A program made the translations under genes and the position numbers. This document shows positions 36,011-44,506 of a DNA stretch of 51,545 bases, piece after piece. Position 1 is the stretch's first letter. Every line of letters begins with the position of its first letter. The notes beneath the pieces are model-generated. The model was not told where the DNA came from, ran no database searches, and worked only from the letters and a program-made list of their open reading frames with translations. The stretch spans positions 1 to 51,545 of the forward strand of contig CAMBEP010000034.1 of NCBI GenBank assembly GCA_945865635.1, in the 5' to 3' direction. This DNA is from Candidatus Kuenenia stuttgartensis (lineage in GTDB: Bacteria; Planctomycetota; Planctomycetia; Isosphaerales; Isosphaeraceae).

Positions 36011-36871
36011 ATGCCCGATCCAGTCAAAGTTCTGGCCACCATTCGACAAGCGGCCCGTATCTTTCGAGAAGCTCCCGGCCGCACAGGCTCAGAAATACTT
36101 CTCACCGATGCCGAAGATGTGATCGTGGTGGGCGACCTGCATGGCAATGTGCCAGCCTTGGTCAAAGTGCTTGAATATGCCAGGCTTGACGAGCATAAAA
36201 AGCGGCATCTTGTGCTTCAGGAATTGATCCACGGGCCCCGCATGTATGCCAACGACGGTGGCGACAAATCCCATCAGCTTGTCGATTTGGTCTGTGCCCT
36301 CAAGTGCCAGTATGCCCGCCGGGTGCATGTGATTCTGGGCAACCACGAACTCTCGGAAATCACCGGTCGGGCCATCGCCAAACACGGGACACCACTCAAT
36401 GCCCTTTACCATATCGGCGTCAGAACCGCATTTGGAGACGCCTCCCAGGAAATTTGCGAAGCTTATCGAGAGCTGTTTCTAACCTACCCGCTCGCTGTCC
36501 GGACCGAGAATCGGGTCATGATGGTCCACTCCGCGCCCGAATCGCACTGGCTTGACCAGTTCCAGCCGGAAATCTTGCAATCGACACACTGGACAGACCA
36601 AGACATGGCTCGTGGAGGCTCCGTTTATGGCCTTACCTGGGGCCGCGATAACCAACAAGCCACCATCGACCGCTTTCTCCAGATGGTCGACACCGACTGG
36701 CTGATCACCGGCCATCAGCCTTGCGACGATGGCTTCATGATCCCAAACAATAACCAGATCATTATCGACGGTACCGACCCCCTCCCAACCTTTCTTCACT
36801 TCTCTGCGACAACACCCAACAATATGGAAATACTCAAGGCCGGCATCAATGTGCTCCGAATCGGCCTCTAG
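36011..36871 (+). CDS. PPP-type metallophosphoesterase
   Basis: The 286-residue protein has GDLHGN (41-46), GNHE (110-113), VMMVHSAP (about 168) and TGHQP (about 233), the metal-binding and catalytic blocks of the calcineurin-like PPP family. Where GDxxDRG is expected the sequence instead reads VLQELIHGP with GGDKSHQL further on, so one metal ligand is replaced or shifted. It is probably a cytoplasmic protein phosphatase or small-molecule phosphoesterase. AAGGG precedes the ATG and the ABC-F gene is 41 bases upstream, so the two are likely co-transcribed. It converges on the histidine kinase gene. Confidence 0.85.
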   Translation: MPDPVKVLATIRQAARIFREAPGRTGSEILLTDAEDVIVVGDLHGNVPALVKVLEYARLDEHKKRHLVLQELIHGPRMYANDGGDKSHQLVDLVCALKCQYARRVHVILGNHELSEITGRAIAKHGTPLNALYHIGVRTAFGDASQEICEAYRELFLTYPLAVRTENRVMMVHSAPESHWLDQFQPEILQSTHWTDQDMARGGSVYGLTWGRDNQQATIDRFLQMVDTDWLITGHQPCDDGFMIPNNNQIIIDGTDPLPTFLHFSATTPNNMEILKAGINVLRIGL

Positions 36872-36942
36872 AAAATCCGTTCCGCAAGTCTAGGGATCAT
36901 CCAGATCTTGTTGTGATCAATTGACGTATCCTATTATCTGGC

Positions 36943-38355
36943 TTAGGGCTTCGTCTTATTTAGATCACTCGTCTCAGCCGCTTGAGGCTTGGGATTTTCT
37001 ACGACCACGGGCAGGGTGAACCGAAACCGTGAGCCTATGCCTTCGCGGCTCTCCACTCCGACTTCCCCACCAAGACTGCTTACAATATGTTTCACAATGG
37101 CCAGCCCAAGCCCCGTTCCGCCCAGGTCGCGGCTCCGCGCTTTATCCACTCGATAAAACCGCTCAAAAATCCGGCTCAAATCTGACCTGGGAATGCCCAT
37201 CCCCGTGTCGGTCACAAAAATCTCAAGCCACTCATTGGAATAAAGGCCCGCATGAACCTCAACGCGACCACCCGCAGGCGTGTATTTCACCGCGTTGTCA
37301 ATCAGATTGTCCAATATCTGACGGATCGCCTCATCTGCGGCAAGCACCTTCAACTGATCCGGCAACTTGTGAAGCTCAAGCTCAAGCCCGACATTTTTCA
37401 TGACCGCCTTGTCCCGATAGCTTGCTACTCGCGCCCTAAGCAACGGCTCAATGACCATCGGTGAATGGCGAAACAGCTCCTGGCCCGACTCAAGCCGCGA
37501 AAGCGATAACATGTCAGAGACCAAATTGGTCAACCGATCCGCCTGCTCCTCTATCCGCTGAACAAACTCGCGGCTGTGATCCTGATCTGTAAGTGCCCAA
37601 TCCAAGAGACTTTCTGAGTAAAGCTTGATCGATGCCAAAGGTGTCTTCAACTCGTGCGATGCATTCGTGACAAAATCCTGACGCATGCGCTCCAGACGCC
37701 TTAATTCTGTCACGTCCTGCACCACAAAAACGGCCCCGGAAGCCATCGGTTTGGAGACCGGCCTCTCCCCCTCCAAAGATCTCAAAATCGGAGCGATCCT
37801 TACAGCGATCAGGCGAGTGACTGTTCGGCCCAGCGAGTCGCGCGTCGATAACGGAAACTGAGCCTCAATCGCCTTGCACTGATCCACAGAATCAGACGCA
37901 ATCTGAAGCAGTTTCGGGTTGCGAATCACTTCCGGCAACAGTCGGCCAAGGCTCGAAGCCTCAATTCCCAACAAAGGCTGGGCCGCCGGATTCGCCAAAA
38001 TCACACGCAGACGCGAATCGACCGCCACCACCCCCTCTGTCATCGATTCAAGTACAATCCGCAACTGCTTCACCTGTCGCCGTGTATCCGCATTCTGGTC
38101 TCTCAGGATCAAAAGCTGATCGTCAATCACCACCGCAATGGGATCGGCATCACGCAACCGCCGACGACGAATTGTACGCAACGGCTGATCTGTAAATAAG
38201 TTCTCAAGGTTCGATCGAACAATCGCACCAAGCTCTAACACCTCTCGCACCCTATGCTTATGAATCAGATGCCACAGCAGGGCCACAATCAGCGAACCCG
38301 CTGCGAACCCAATCGTCAAACCCCACATCAATGAGCTGATTTCTAGATTCATCAC
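36943..38355 (-). CDS. PhoR-like membrane sensor histidine kinase
   Basis: The 470-residue protein has one membrane segment near the start (about 10-30) and no large outside domain. A PAS domain follows (about 100-220). HisKA has phosphoacceptor His234 in NASHELKTPLAS, and HATPase has N box NLIDNAVKY (350-358), DTGMGIP (about 382) and GGTGLGLAI (412-420). The layout is that of PhoR-type kinases. No response regulator is next to it; the downstream neighbour converges and the upstream neighbour is the pterin cluster. The identity of its stimulus is unknown. Confidence 0.93.
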   Translation of the reverse strand: MMNLEISSLMWGLTIGFAAGSLIVALLWHLIHKHRVREVLELGAIVRSNLENLFTDQPLRTIRRRRLRDADPIAVVIDDQLLILRDQNADTRRQVKQLRIVLESMTEGVVAVDSRLRVILANPAAQPLLGIEASSLGRLLPEVIRNPKLLQIASDSVDQCKAIEAQFPLSTRDSLGRTVTRLIAVRIAPILRSLEGERPVSKPMASGAVFVVQDVTELRRLERMRQDFVTNASHELKTPLASIKLYSESLLDWALTDQDHSREFVQRIEEQADRLTNLVSDMLSLSRLESGQELFRHSPMVIEPLLRARVASYRDKAVMKNVGLELELHKLPDQLKVLAADEAIRQILDNLIDNAVKYTPAGGRVEVHAGLYSNEWLEIFVTDTGMGIPRSDLSRIFERFYRVDKARSRDLGGTGLGLAIVKHIVSSLGGEVGVESREGIGSRFRFTLPVVVENPKPQAAETSDLNKTKP

Positions 38356-38561
38356 GCATTTAACCCATGATTGCGCATTTTTTATTCTGGTTCAGTATCC
38401 GAAACAACAGATTGATCAGCAATCAGACCAATGAATCATACCAGATTTGCACTCGGACATGCTTTTGAATTTTCAAAAAAACAGCTATGAAACAACTTCT
38501 TAACACATAGAATCTCATGAAATCTCAAACTCAAAGTAAAATCCTCAAAGTGATAAACGGA

Positions 38562-40397
38562 TCAGAATGAATTTTCTGTTATTATAAGTTGTTCAATAAC
38601 ATTTGGATCTAAAACAATAAATCCCTCGCTTGACCATCCCCTTCCTAGATTATAATGCAGGATCATTGCCTCGAGCCGGTCCTGAGTCAACCCATTTTCG
38701 TGATCTTCACTATTTACAAAAATGGATGAGGGCAAACAGTCTTCAGAAGGTAGCCAGCCTTCTCTCTGATTAAAAGATTTACGCAAGTTGACAATCCATT
38801 TTGCAGATGCAATCAGAGACTCCCTGGAATGCGCCAGGCCTGTCACGGCACATAGCATATCGGCAGCCTCTTCGTAAAAGTCTGTAAAAACTCCACGAAT
38901 AAACTTGCATAAGATCAAAGAGTCCATAATGGCTGCCTTGTCTTCCGTTTCAATAACAGAAGATGCAATTGCAGAGGCATCAGGAGAATGATCACGAAAA
39001 TCAATTTCATAGGCGCCTGTCCTGTTATGATCCGCACCCCGACAACCGACCGCCATTCCAAGAGCCATCGCATGCAACTTGCGCGGATGATATCCCGGCA
39101 TTTCCATGCCCTTGACCTGTTGAGCAAATGCAATACTTCCCTGCTCGATCTGTCGGGAAGCCCCCCGGCTACCAAGTCGAAGTAATTCACCGTAAATCCC
39201 AGGCATATCGCTCATCATTTCATGAATCAGTTGAATAACCGTATCGCCATGACCAAATTCAGGCTTGATTCGAATCAATGTATCATCCTGAATAAGATTT
39301 CGACTCGCACATTCCATCAAAAACGCAATTGTTCCGCCTGTCGAAATCGTGTCCAAGCCATAAAAGTCGCACAAAGAACTCGCTTCAAGCACTTGATGGG
39401 AATTAGAAACGCCACACAGTGGGCCTAATGCAAAAAGAGATTCATATTCCATTCGCACACCCTTCTGGGCTGCTCCCGACTTAGAATCCAAGGCATAAAT
39501 ATGCTCACACCCAATGGTACAGGCAGCACAAGAATTTCTTGTGATTTTACGTGCTGGAGCGAGGTCGTATTTGACAAGTTCCTGAGCCTCCTGAAACGAT
39601 CCTTCCTGAAAATTACGCGTAGGGAGTGATTCAAACCGGTTAAAAACTAGCAGATTGGCAACCGTCCCAAGTTCACGATATTTGGCTGTTGCTGGCGAGA
39701 AGGAACGTTGCGAAAGAGATTTGGCAATCCGAATTGTGGCTTCAGGATCTGAAATTATGGTACGTTTGTCGCCTCTAACTGCAATCGCCTTAATGTTTTT
39801 AGAGCCCATCACAGCTCCGAGCCCACCCCTGCCAGCATGACGGCCATCGTGGCTTAATGTCGCAAAAGGGATTTGCATTTCACCGGCTTTTCCGATCGAT
39901 AAGATTTGCCATTCGGTCCCTTGATCTGAACGAATGGAACTCTCCGTTTCCGAGGCGGATTGTCCCCAATAGGAATCTGCTGAAACAAGTCTGATGCTGA
40001 CGTTATCCTGGCCTAGCGAGTCCATAAAAAGAATGCATGGCTTGTCCGATTTTCCTGTAATACAAATTGCATCAACGCCAAGTTTTTTCGCAGCGATTGC
40101 AAAATGAGAGGAACACATGGCATCGCAGATTCTATTTGTCAATGGGCTCTTGGCAATCACAGCAAACTTTGCAGACGTTGTCAAAGGTGTTCCAACCAAC
40201 GGGCTCAGAGCGAAGATTAAAGCCGCCTGATTCCCCAAAGGGTCGTAACCCGATATGGTTTCTCGGGTGAGAATCCAAGCACCAAGACCCACCCCTCCAA
40301 TGCAATCTGATATGACACCGATCGGAATCGGTGGAAAGTCGATAAACAGCGTGCTGAGATCAATTCTCAAGTATTTTCCGTGATATCCTGGAGTCAT
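38562..40397 (-). CDS. Aldehyde ferredoxin oxidoreductase family protein
   Basis: The 611-residue protein is predicted to hold a tungsto- or molybdo-bispterin and one [4Fe-4S] cluster. Cluster cysteines fit the family spacing: Cys290, Cys293, Cys297 (CAACTIGC) and Cys497 (LILCKF). The pterin-domain blocks GRGGLGAVMGSKNIKAIAV (about 189-207), the N-terminal YHGKYLRIDL and the MEYES block (about 316) match. The family oxidises aldehydes to acids with ferredoxin, though several members have other or unknown substrates. Its ATG overlaps the stop of the MobA-MoaD gene by four bases, making it the last gene of a cofactor operon. No ferredoxin is adjacent. Base composition looks AT-richer than the neighbouring housekeeping genes. 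Confidence 0.9.
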   Translation of the reverse strand: MTPGYHGKYLRIDLSTLFIDFPPIPIGVISDCIGGVGLGAWILTRETISGYDPLGNQAALIFALSPLVGTPLTTSAKFAVIAKSPLTNRICDAMCSSHFAIAAKKLGVDAICITGKSDKPCILFMDSLGQDNVSIRLVSADSYWGQSASETESSIRSDQGTEWQILSIGKAGEMQIPFATLSHDGRHAGRGGLGAVMGSKNIKAIAVRGDKRTIISDPEATIRIAKSLSQRSFSPATAKYRELGTVANLLVFNRFESLPTRNFQEGSFQEAQELVKYDLAPARKITRNSCAACTIGCEHIYALDSKSGAAQKGVRMEYESLFALGPLCGVSNSHQVLEASSLCDFYGLDTISTGGTIAFLMECASRNLIQDDTLIRIKPEFGHGDTVIQLIHEMMSDMPGIYGELLRLGSRGASRQIEQGSIAFAQQVKGMEMPGYHPRKLHAMALGMAVGCRGADHNRTGAYEIDFRDHSPDASAIASSVIETEDKAAIMDSLILCKFIRGVFTDFYEEAADMLCAVTGLAHSRESLIASAKWIVNLRKSFNQREGWLPSEDCLPSSIFVNSEDHENGLTQDRLEAMILHYNLGRGWSSEGFIVLDPNVIEQLIITENSF

Positions 40398-41293
40398 CCG
40401 CCTGCATCCACTGAGAGTAAAAGAATCTGATCATCAGGATTTAATATCGTAGACGGATCAGTAAGAAATTCAGTGGTTCCACGCATCAGTTTATAGGCTG
40501 GATGGAGAGAATGATTGCATATGACGTGATGAATCAACTGCGGAAAGAGACGTGACAACTCTCTTATAAGCTCATCGACGGTTTCCGCTTCGACCACAAA
40601 TGAATGAACACCGGTTCTTAATCGTGGAACACCATAGAATTCCATGTTGATTTTAGTAGCCTGAAAGTTGAAAGGGACAGGAAGGTTGGCGATCCGGAGA
40701 ATCTCGCGATAATCCATCGGAGTATTGATATTTCTGAAGCTACCAAGATTAGGGTCCACAGCTCTGAGTTCCGTAGTGGAGATGATATTTGATTGAAGAC
40801 TTTCCAAGAGAAAGAATGGCCTGTGACGATTTTCTGATAGCAATGTATTGATTTGATTAAGAACAGGTTGAACTCGATAAATCGAAGTGAGTGGGTAATG
40901 ATACTTACCATCAAAAGGCATGACAATATCATTGGCATCCATTCTGGAGTAGAGAAACTCAATAAGTTCTGTCATGATCAAAGGGCTGTCGGTGGCCGTG
41001 ATGAAAGCGGTTTTGCAAACCTTGGAAATCAGGGAAAGGCCGGATTGCATTCCCGTCAAAGGACCCTGATATGCGACTTGATCTTCAATAAGTTGCACTT
41101 TTGGTGGTAAAGGTGGCAGTTTTTGACCTGGTGATAAGACGACAACAATTTCTGATGCGATTGTAAGTGACTTATGGACCAGAAATTCGAGCATTGTCTG
41201 AGATCCGAATGGCAACAGGGCTTTTGGGAAACCCATCCGCCGACTTTCACCACCACAAAGTATGATAATTCCGAAATCTGGAATTAAAGGCAT
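40394..41293 (-). CDS. MobA-like nucleotidyltransferase fused to a MoaD/ThiS-like sulfur carrier
   Basis: The 299-residue protein combines two domains. Residues ~8-200 show the MobA fold: IILCGGESRRMGFPKALLPF (the GGxSxRMGxxK loop), QGPLTGMQSGL and ITATDSPLI. Residues ~214-299 have the beta-grasp pattern of MoaD/ThiS: MEFYGVPRLRTG, DELIRELSRLFPQL, FLTDPSTILNPDDQILLLS, and the exact C-terminal Gly-Gly (298-299) that is thiocarboxylated in functional carriers. MobA attaches GMP to molybdopterin; MoaD donates sulfur to make it. It overlaps the MoeA-fusion gene by ten bases and AOR by four. AOR-type cofactor normally carries no nucleotide, so the MobA half may do something else. Confidence 0.85.
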   Translation of the reverse strand: MPLIPDFGIIILCGGESRRMGFPKALLPFGSQTMLEFLVHKSLTIASEIVVVLSPGQKLPPLPPKVQLIEDQVAYQGPLTGMQSGLSLISKVCKTAFITATDSPLIMTELIEFLYSRMDANDIVMPFDGKYHYPLTSIYRVQPVLNQINTLLSENRHRPFFLLESLQSNIISTTELRAVDPNLGSFRNINTPMDYREILRIANLPVPFNFQATKINMEFYGVPRLRTGVHSFVVEAETVDELIRELSRLFPQLIHHVICNHSLHPAYKLMRGTTEFLTDPSTILNPDDQILLLSVDAGG

Positions 41294-43218
41294 GAACCTG
41301 TCTCCGGATGGATTGCAAAACCCATTTCCTGAAGATGATGCTGGACTTGCAAGTCTTTTAATAGCCTAATGAAGGATTTTACAGTATTAGAGTCGTATCG
41401 GTTCTTGCCGATTGCAAAATCGTAACGCTCTTCTCGTACTGGTATAAATTCAAGGTTGTATTTTCGGGCGACCGGTTCGATCGTCATTCCCCAATCTGAC
41501 CTGCCCTGAATGACGCTTGCAGCCACAGCATGATGTGAGCGGACTTCAACGGAATATCCAGGCGGTTTTTTGCCTTTGAGCCACTGGTCAATCAAAACCC
41601 GTGTACCACTGCCCCTGTTGCGAGAGACCATGCGGCATTCAGGTTGCGAAACTGCGATTGCAATTGCCGATTCTGGTGACTGATTCTGAAACCGCTTGTC
41701 GCCACACCGAAATACAATTCCCTGCATCCTTCCGTATCCCTTGATCAGGTTTAATCCCGATGGCAAGAATGGTGTGTTGTATTGATCGGTATGTGGGTCA
41801 AGCAAATGTGTCCCGGCAATGTCGCACTCACCTCTTGTTGCAGCGTCCAAACCGCCTTGAGAGCCAACCCAGAGAGTTTTTATCGAAATTCCCGTTCTGG
41901 CAAGCTGACTTAAAAGAAAGTCCAGACCAATGCAATGAGACCCTATGACAACAAGGTCGGATTGTTTTGTTTTTCGACCAATTCGTACGACCTCGACAGT
42001 TTCATTCGATTCAATATACTCCTGATGACGCGAAATCACAATAAAACCATCCGCACGGCTGAAAGTTGTGACTGATCCCGAGCCTTTACCCATAGGATAA
42101 GCCATCAATCCCTGAGGGCCTGGCATGAGTCCGACAAGAAGATATTCGGTTCGGCCTCGCTCGCTGTTAATGCGTGCGGACATGATTGCTTGAACTGTTT
42201 CAGAGGTTTTCTGTTTTAATCCCGCCAGTTCGCGAATGACAGGTGCTACAAACTCATGAAATGTAAATATGGCCGATGTCGGAAACCCCGGTAAAACTGC
42301 AATCGGTATTTTTCCAGATGCACCCAGGCAAATCGGCTTCCCCGGCTTCAGGGCGACTCCATGAACTACAATTCCCGGTTGCATTTCTTTCAGTGATTGA
42401 TACGAAAGATCGCCATTGCCCTTGCTGGTCCCACCAGACAATAAAACCAGATCCGTTTGTGCTAACGCTTGCTGGATTGAATCTTTAAGTTGGTCATAAT
42501 CGTCGGGAATGACTCCAAAGTCAATCGGTTCTCCACCATTTTCGCGGATGGAATCTGACAGCATCTGGAAATTGGCGTCGTAAACCTGTCCTGGCAATAA
42601 GGGATCGCCAGGCCTGACAATTTCATTTCCAGAGGATATGACACCAACTCTCGGTTTGCTATAAACAGGCACACGCGAACAGCCAATGGCAGACAGTAAT
42701 CCTGTTTCACGAGCCGTCAGCAATGTGCCGGATATCAATGTCAATTCACCGCAAGCAATATCGGTGCCAGCATAACTGATATTGGAACCGGGGCTCACAG
42801 GCCGGCTTAAAAAGACTTGATTATCAATTATTTTTGTATGTTCGATCATGACGACGGCATCGGCGCCTCGTGGAATCATACCACCTGTTGCAATCAATGA
42901 GACAGTGCCTGGCATGATTTCTGTTTTGGGAACGATGCCAGGTGTGATTTCTTCTTTATTGATAACAAAAATTTTTGGAATTTCTTCCGAACAATGATAA
43001 CTTTCTTCAGAGATGATGGAATATCCATCTACATTTGATCGGTCAAAACCCGGCACATCGACAGTTGAAACAATATCTTCTGCCAAAATGCGGCCTAGCG
43101 AATCTTGAATTGAGACCCATTCCTGTCGCGGTTCAAGAGGGCAAATCGCTGATCGCCACAGGCGTTCTGCCGTGTCTCGATCCACCACCTCAAGAAATTG
43201 GTTCTGTTCCTTGGCCAT
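41284..43218 (-). CDS. MoeA fused to a periplasmic-binding-like (PBP) domain
   Basis: The 644-residue protein has a complete MoeA (about 8-410): FDRSNVDGYSI (the S/A-xDG motif), IATGGMIPRGADAVV, GVISSGNEIVRPGD, LLSGGTSKGNGDLSYQ and LPGFPTSAIFTF. MoeA inserts Mo or W into adenylylated pterin. Residues ~415-640 form a PBP-like module (VIGSHCIGLDFLLSQL; MVSRNRGSGTRVLIDQWL; WGMTIEPVARKYNLEF) of the kind fused to MoeA or helix-turn-helix proteins in archaea and some bacteria, and related to LysR or molybdate-binding domains. It may bind oxyanion or pterin. It follows the plain MoeA gene by 19 bases and overlaps the MobA-MoaD gene by ten. Confidence 0.92.
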   Translation of the reverse strand: MAKEQNQFLEVVDRDTAERLWRSAICPLEPRQEWVSIQDSLGRILAEDIVSTVDVPGFDRSNVDGYSIISEESYHCSEEIPKIFVINKEEITPGIVPKTEIMPGTVSLIATGGMIPRGADAVVMIEHTKIIDNQVFLSRPVSPGSNISYAGTDIACGELTLISGTLLTARETGLLSAIGCSRVPVYSKPRVGVISSGNEIVRPGDPLLPGQVYDANFQMLSDSIRENGGEPIDFGVIPDDYDQLKDSIQQALAQTDLVLLSGGTSKGNGDLSYQSLKEMQPGIVVHGVALKPGKPICLGASGKIPIAVLPGFPTSAIFTFHEFVAPVIRELAGLKQKTSETVQAIMSARINSERGRTEYLLVGLMPGPQGLMAYPMGKGSGSVTTFSRADGFIVISRHQEYIESNETVEVVRIGRKTKQSDLVVIGSHCIGLDFLLSQLARTGISIKTLWVGSQGGLDAATRGECDIAGTHLLDPHTDQYNTPFLPSGLNLIKGYGRMQGIVFRCGDKRFQNQSPESAIAIAVSQPECRMVSRNRGSGTRVLIDQWLKGKKPPGYSVEVRSHHAVAASVIQGRSDWGMTIEPVARKYNLEFIPVREERYDFAIGKNRYDSNTVKSFIRLLKDLQVQHHLQEMGFAIHPETGSCL

Positions 43219-43237
43219 AATTTTATTCTACAGTATT

Positions 43238-44506
43238 TTACGGAATATCATAGCACCAAACATCTAGAAAAGTTCCTGACGGGTATCCTTCGTGATCAGC
43301 GGGAACAACCACAAAACCGTCGGCTCGGGTTGTGCCTGAAAGTATCGATGCCCCTCCAATTGACATGGGTTCAATTTGACCATCATTAAATCGGACACGA
43401 ACATAATCGACTCGGCCCAAGGCCGATGTGATTTTCTGTGCAAGTTGCATTTTCATTAGAGGATAAGCCCAGGCAATGGGTCTGCCAGCGAGAATCCTCA
43501 CAATTCTAGTGCCAAAAAAATCGTAGGCACACAGGCAACTCACCGGGTTGCCAGGAATGAGCAAAACAGGTTTTCCAGCGATAAGGCCCAGCCCTGTAGG
43601 GCTTGCCGGGCGGAGTGCCACTCCATGAGCCAGCAGTTGGCCGTCAAGGGCTACGATGGAGGGTGCGAAATCTTCAGGGCCGGTCGAACTTCCACCGTTA
43701 ATGAAAATCGCCTGAATTTCTGGGTTGTTGGCAAGTTCCAGGATTGTATCTTGAAGAATCGCAAAATCGTCGCTGAGCGGGCCAATGATGAGCGGTAAGC
43801 CACCATCACGCTCTACGAGACTTGCCAGCATCGGCGAATTCATATCAGAAATTTTGTATCCGCTTGCAGTTTCAAAAGCTGGAACAACTTCATTACCAGT
43901 GATTATGATTGCAATTCGAGGCTGCTTGACGACGGATATCTGATCGATTCCCAGGCCACTGAGAATTCCAAGATCTTGGGGTCGCAGGACTCTGCCTGAT
44001 GGGAATAATGCAAGATCGGGCTGAACATCTTCACCGACTTGGCCAATATGGCGTCCAGGAGTGACAGATTCGCGGACCTTAATGATATCATGAATCACTT
44101 CCGTATATTCAACAGGCACAATGGCATCAGCACCATCAGGGACTGGGGCACCTGTTGCAATTGCAACCGTTTCGCCAGGCTGAATCTTGCCAATAAAGCC
44201 CTGCCCCGGCCAAGACTGACCAATACAGGTGAATGTAGAGGGCGTGTAATGATCAGATCCATAAGTTTCATTTGCAATCAGGGCGAATCCGTCCATTGCG
44301 GCTCTGTCGAATGATGGGATGGGTCGATTGGATCGGATGGGATGGGCGAGTACGCGCCGGTGGCTATTAGTGGTCAGAATCGTTTCCGACCTAAATTGGA
44401 TGACCGTTTCAGAGATTAGATTCTGGAATTGTTCCACAGTAATCCGGCTTCGAAAACCTCGCCCACGTGGGTCGTTGATTACAGGTTCGGGTTGCGATTG
44501 CATCAT
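43238..44506 (-). CDS. moeA: MoeA, molybdopterin molybdenumtransferase
   Basis: The 422-residue protein has the MoeA blocks FDRAAMDGFALIA, IATGAPVPDGADAIVPVEY, RIAIIITGNEVVPAFE, NGGSSTGPEDFAPSIVAL and LLIPGNPVSCLCAYDFF. It should insert the metal oxyanion into the adenylylated pterin. Having two different MoeA copies in one operon recalls tungsten-using archaea, where the two paralogues may discriminate metals. The ATG (44506 or 44503) overlaps the TGA of the cyclophilin gene, and the MoeA-PBP gene starts 19 bases downstream. Base composition is in line with the AT-richer cluster. Confidence 0.93.
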   Translation of the reverse strand: MMQSQPEPVINDPRGRGFRSRITVEQFQNLISETVIQFRSETILTTNSHRRVLAHPIRSNRPIPSFDRAAMDGFALIANETYGSDHYTPSTFTCIGQSWPGQGFIGKIQPGETVAIATGAPVPDGADAIVPVEYTEVIHDIIKVRESVTPGRHIGQVGEDVQPDLALFPSGRVLRPQDLGILSGLGIDQISVVKQPRIAIIITGNEVVPAFETASGYKISDMNSPMLASLVERDGGLPLIIGPLSDDFAILQDTILELANNPEIQAIFINGGSSTGPEDFAPSIVALDGQLLAHGVALRPASPTGLGLIAGKPVLLIPGNPVSCLCAYDFFGTRIVRILAGRPIAWAYPLMKMQLAQKITSALGRVDYVRVRFNDGQIEPMSIGGASILSGTTRADGFVVVPADHEGYPSGTFLDVWCYDIP

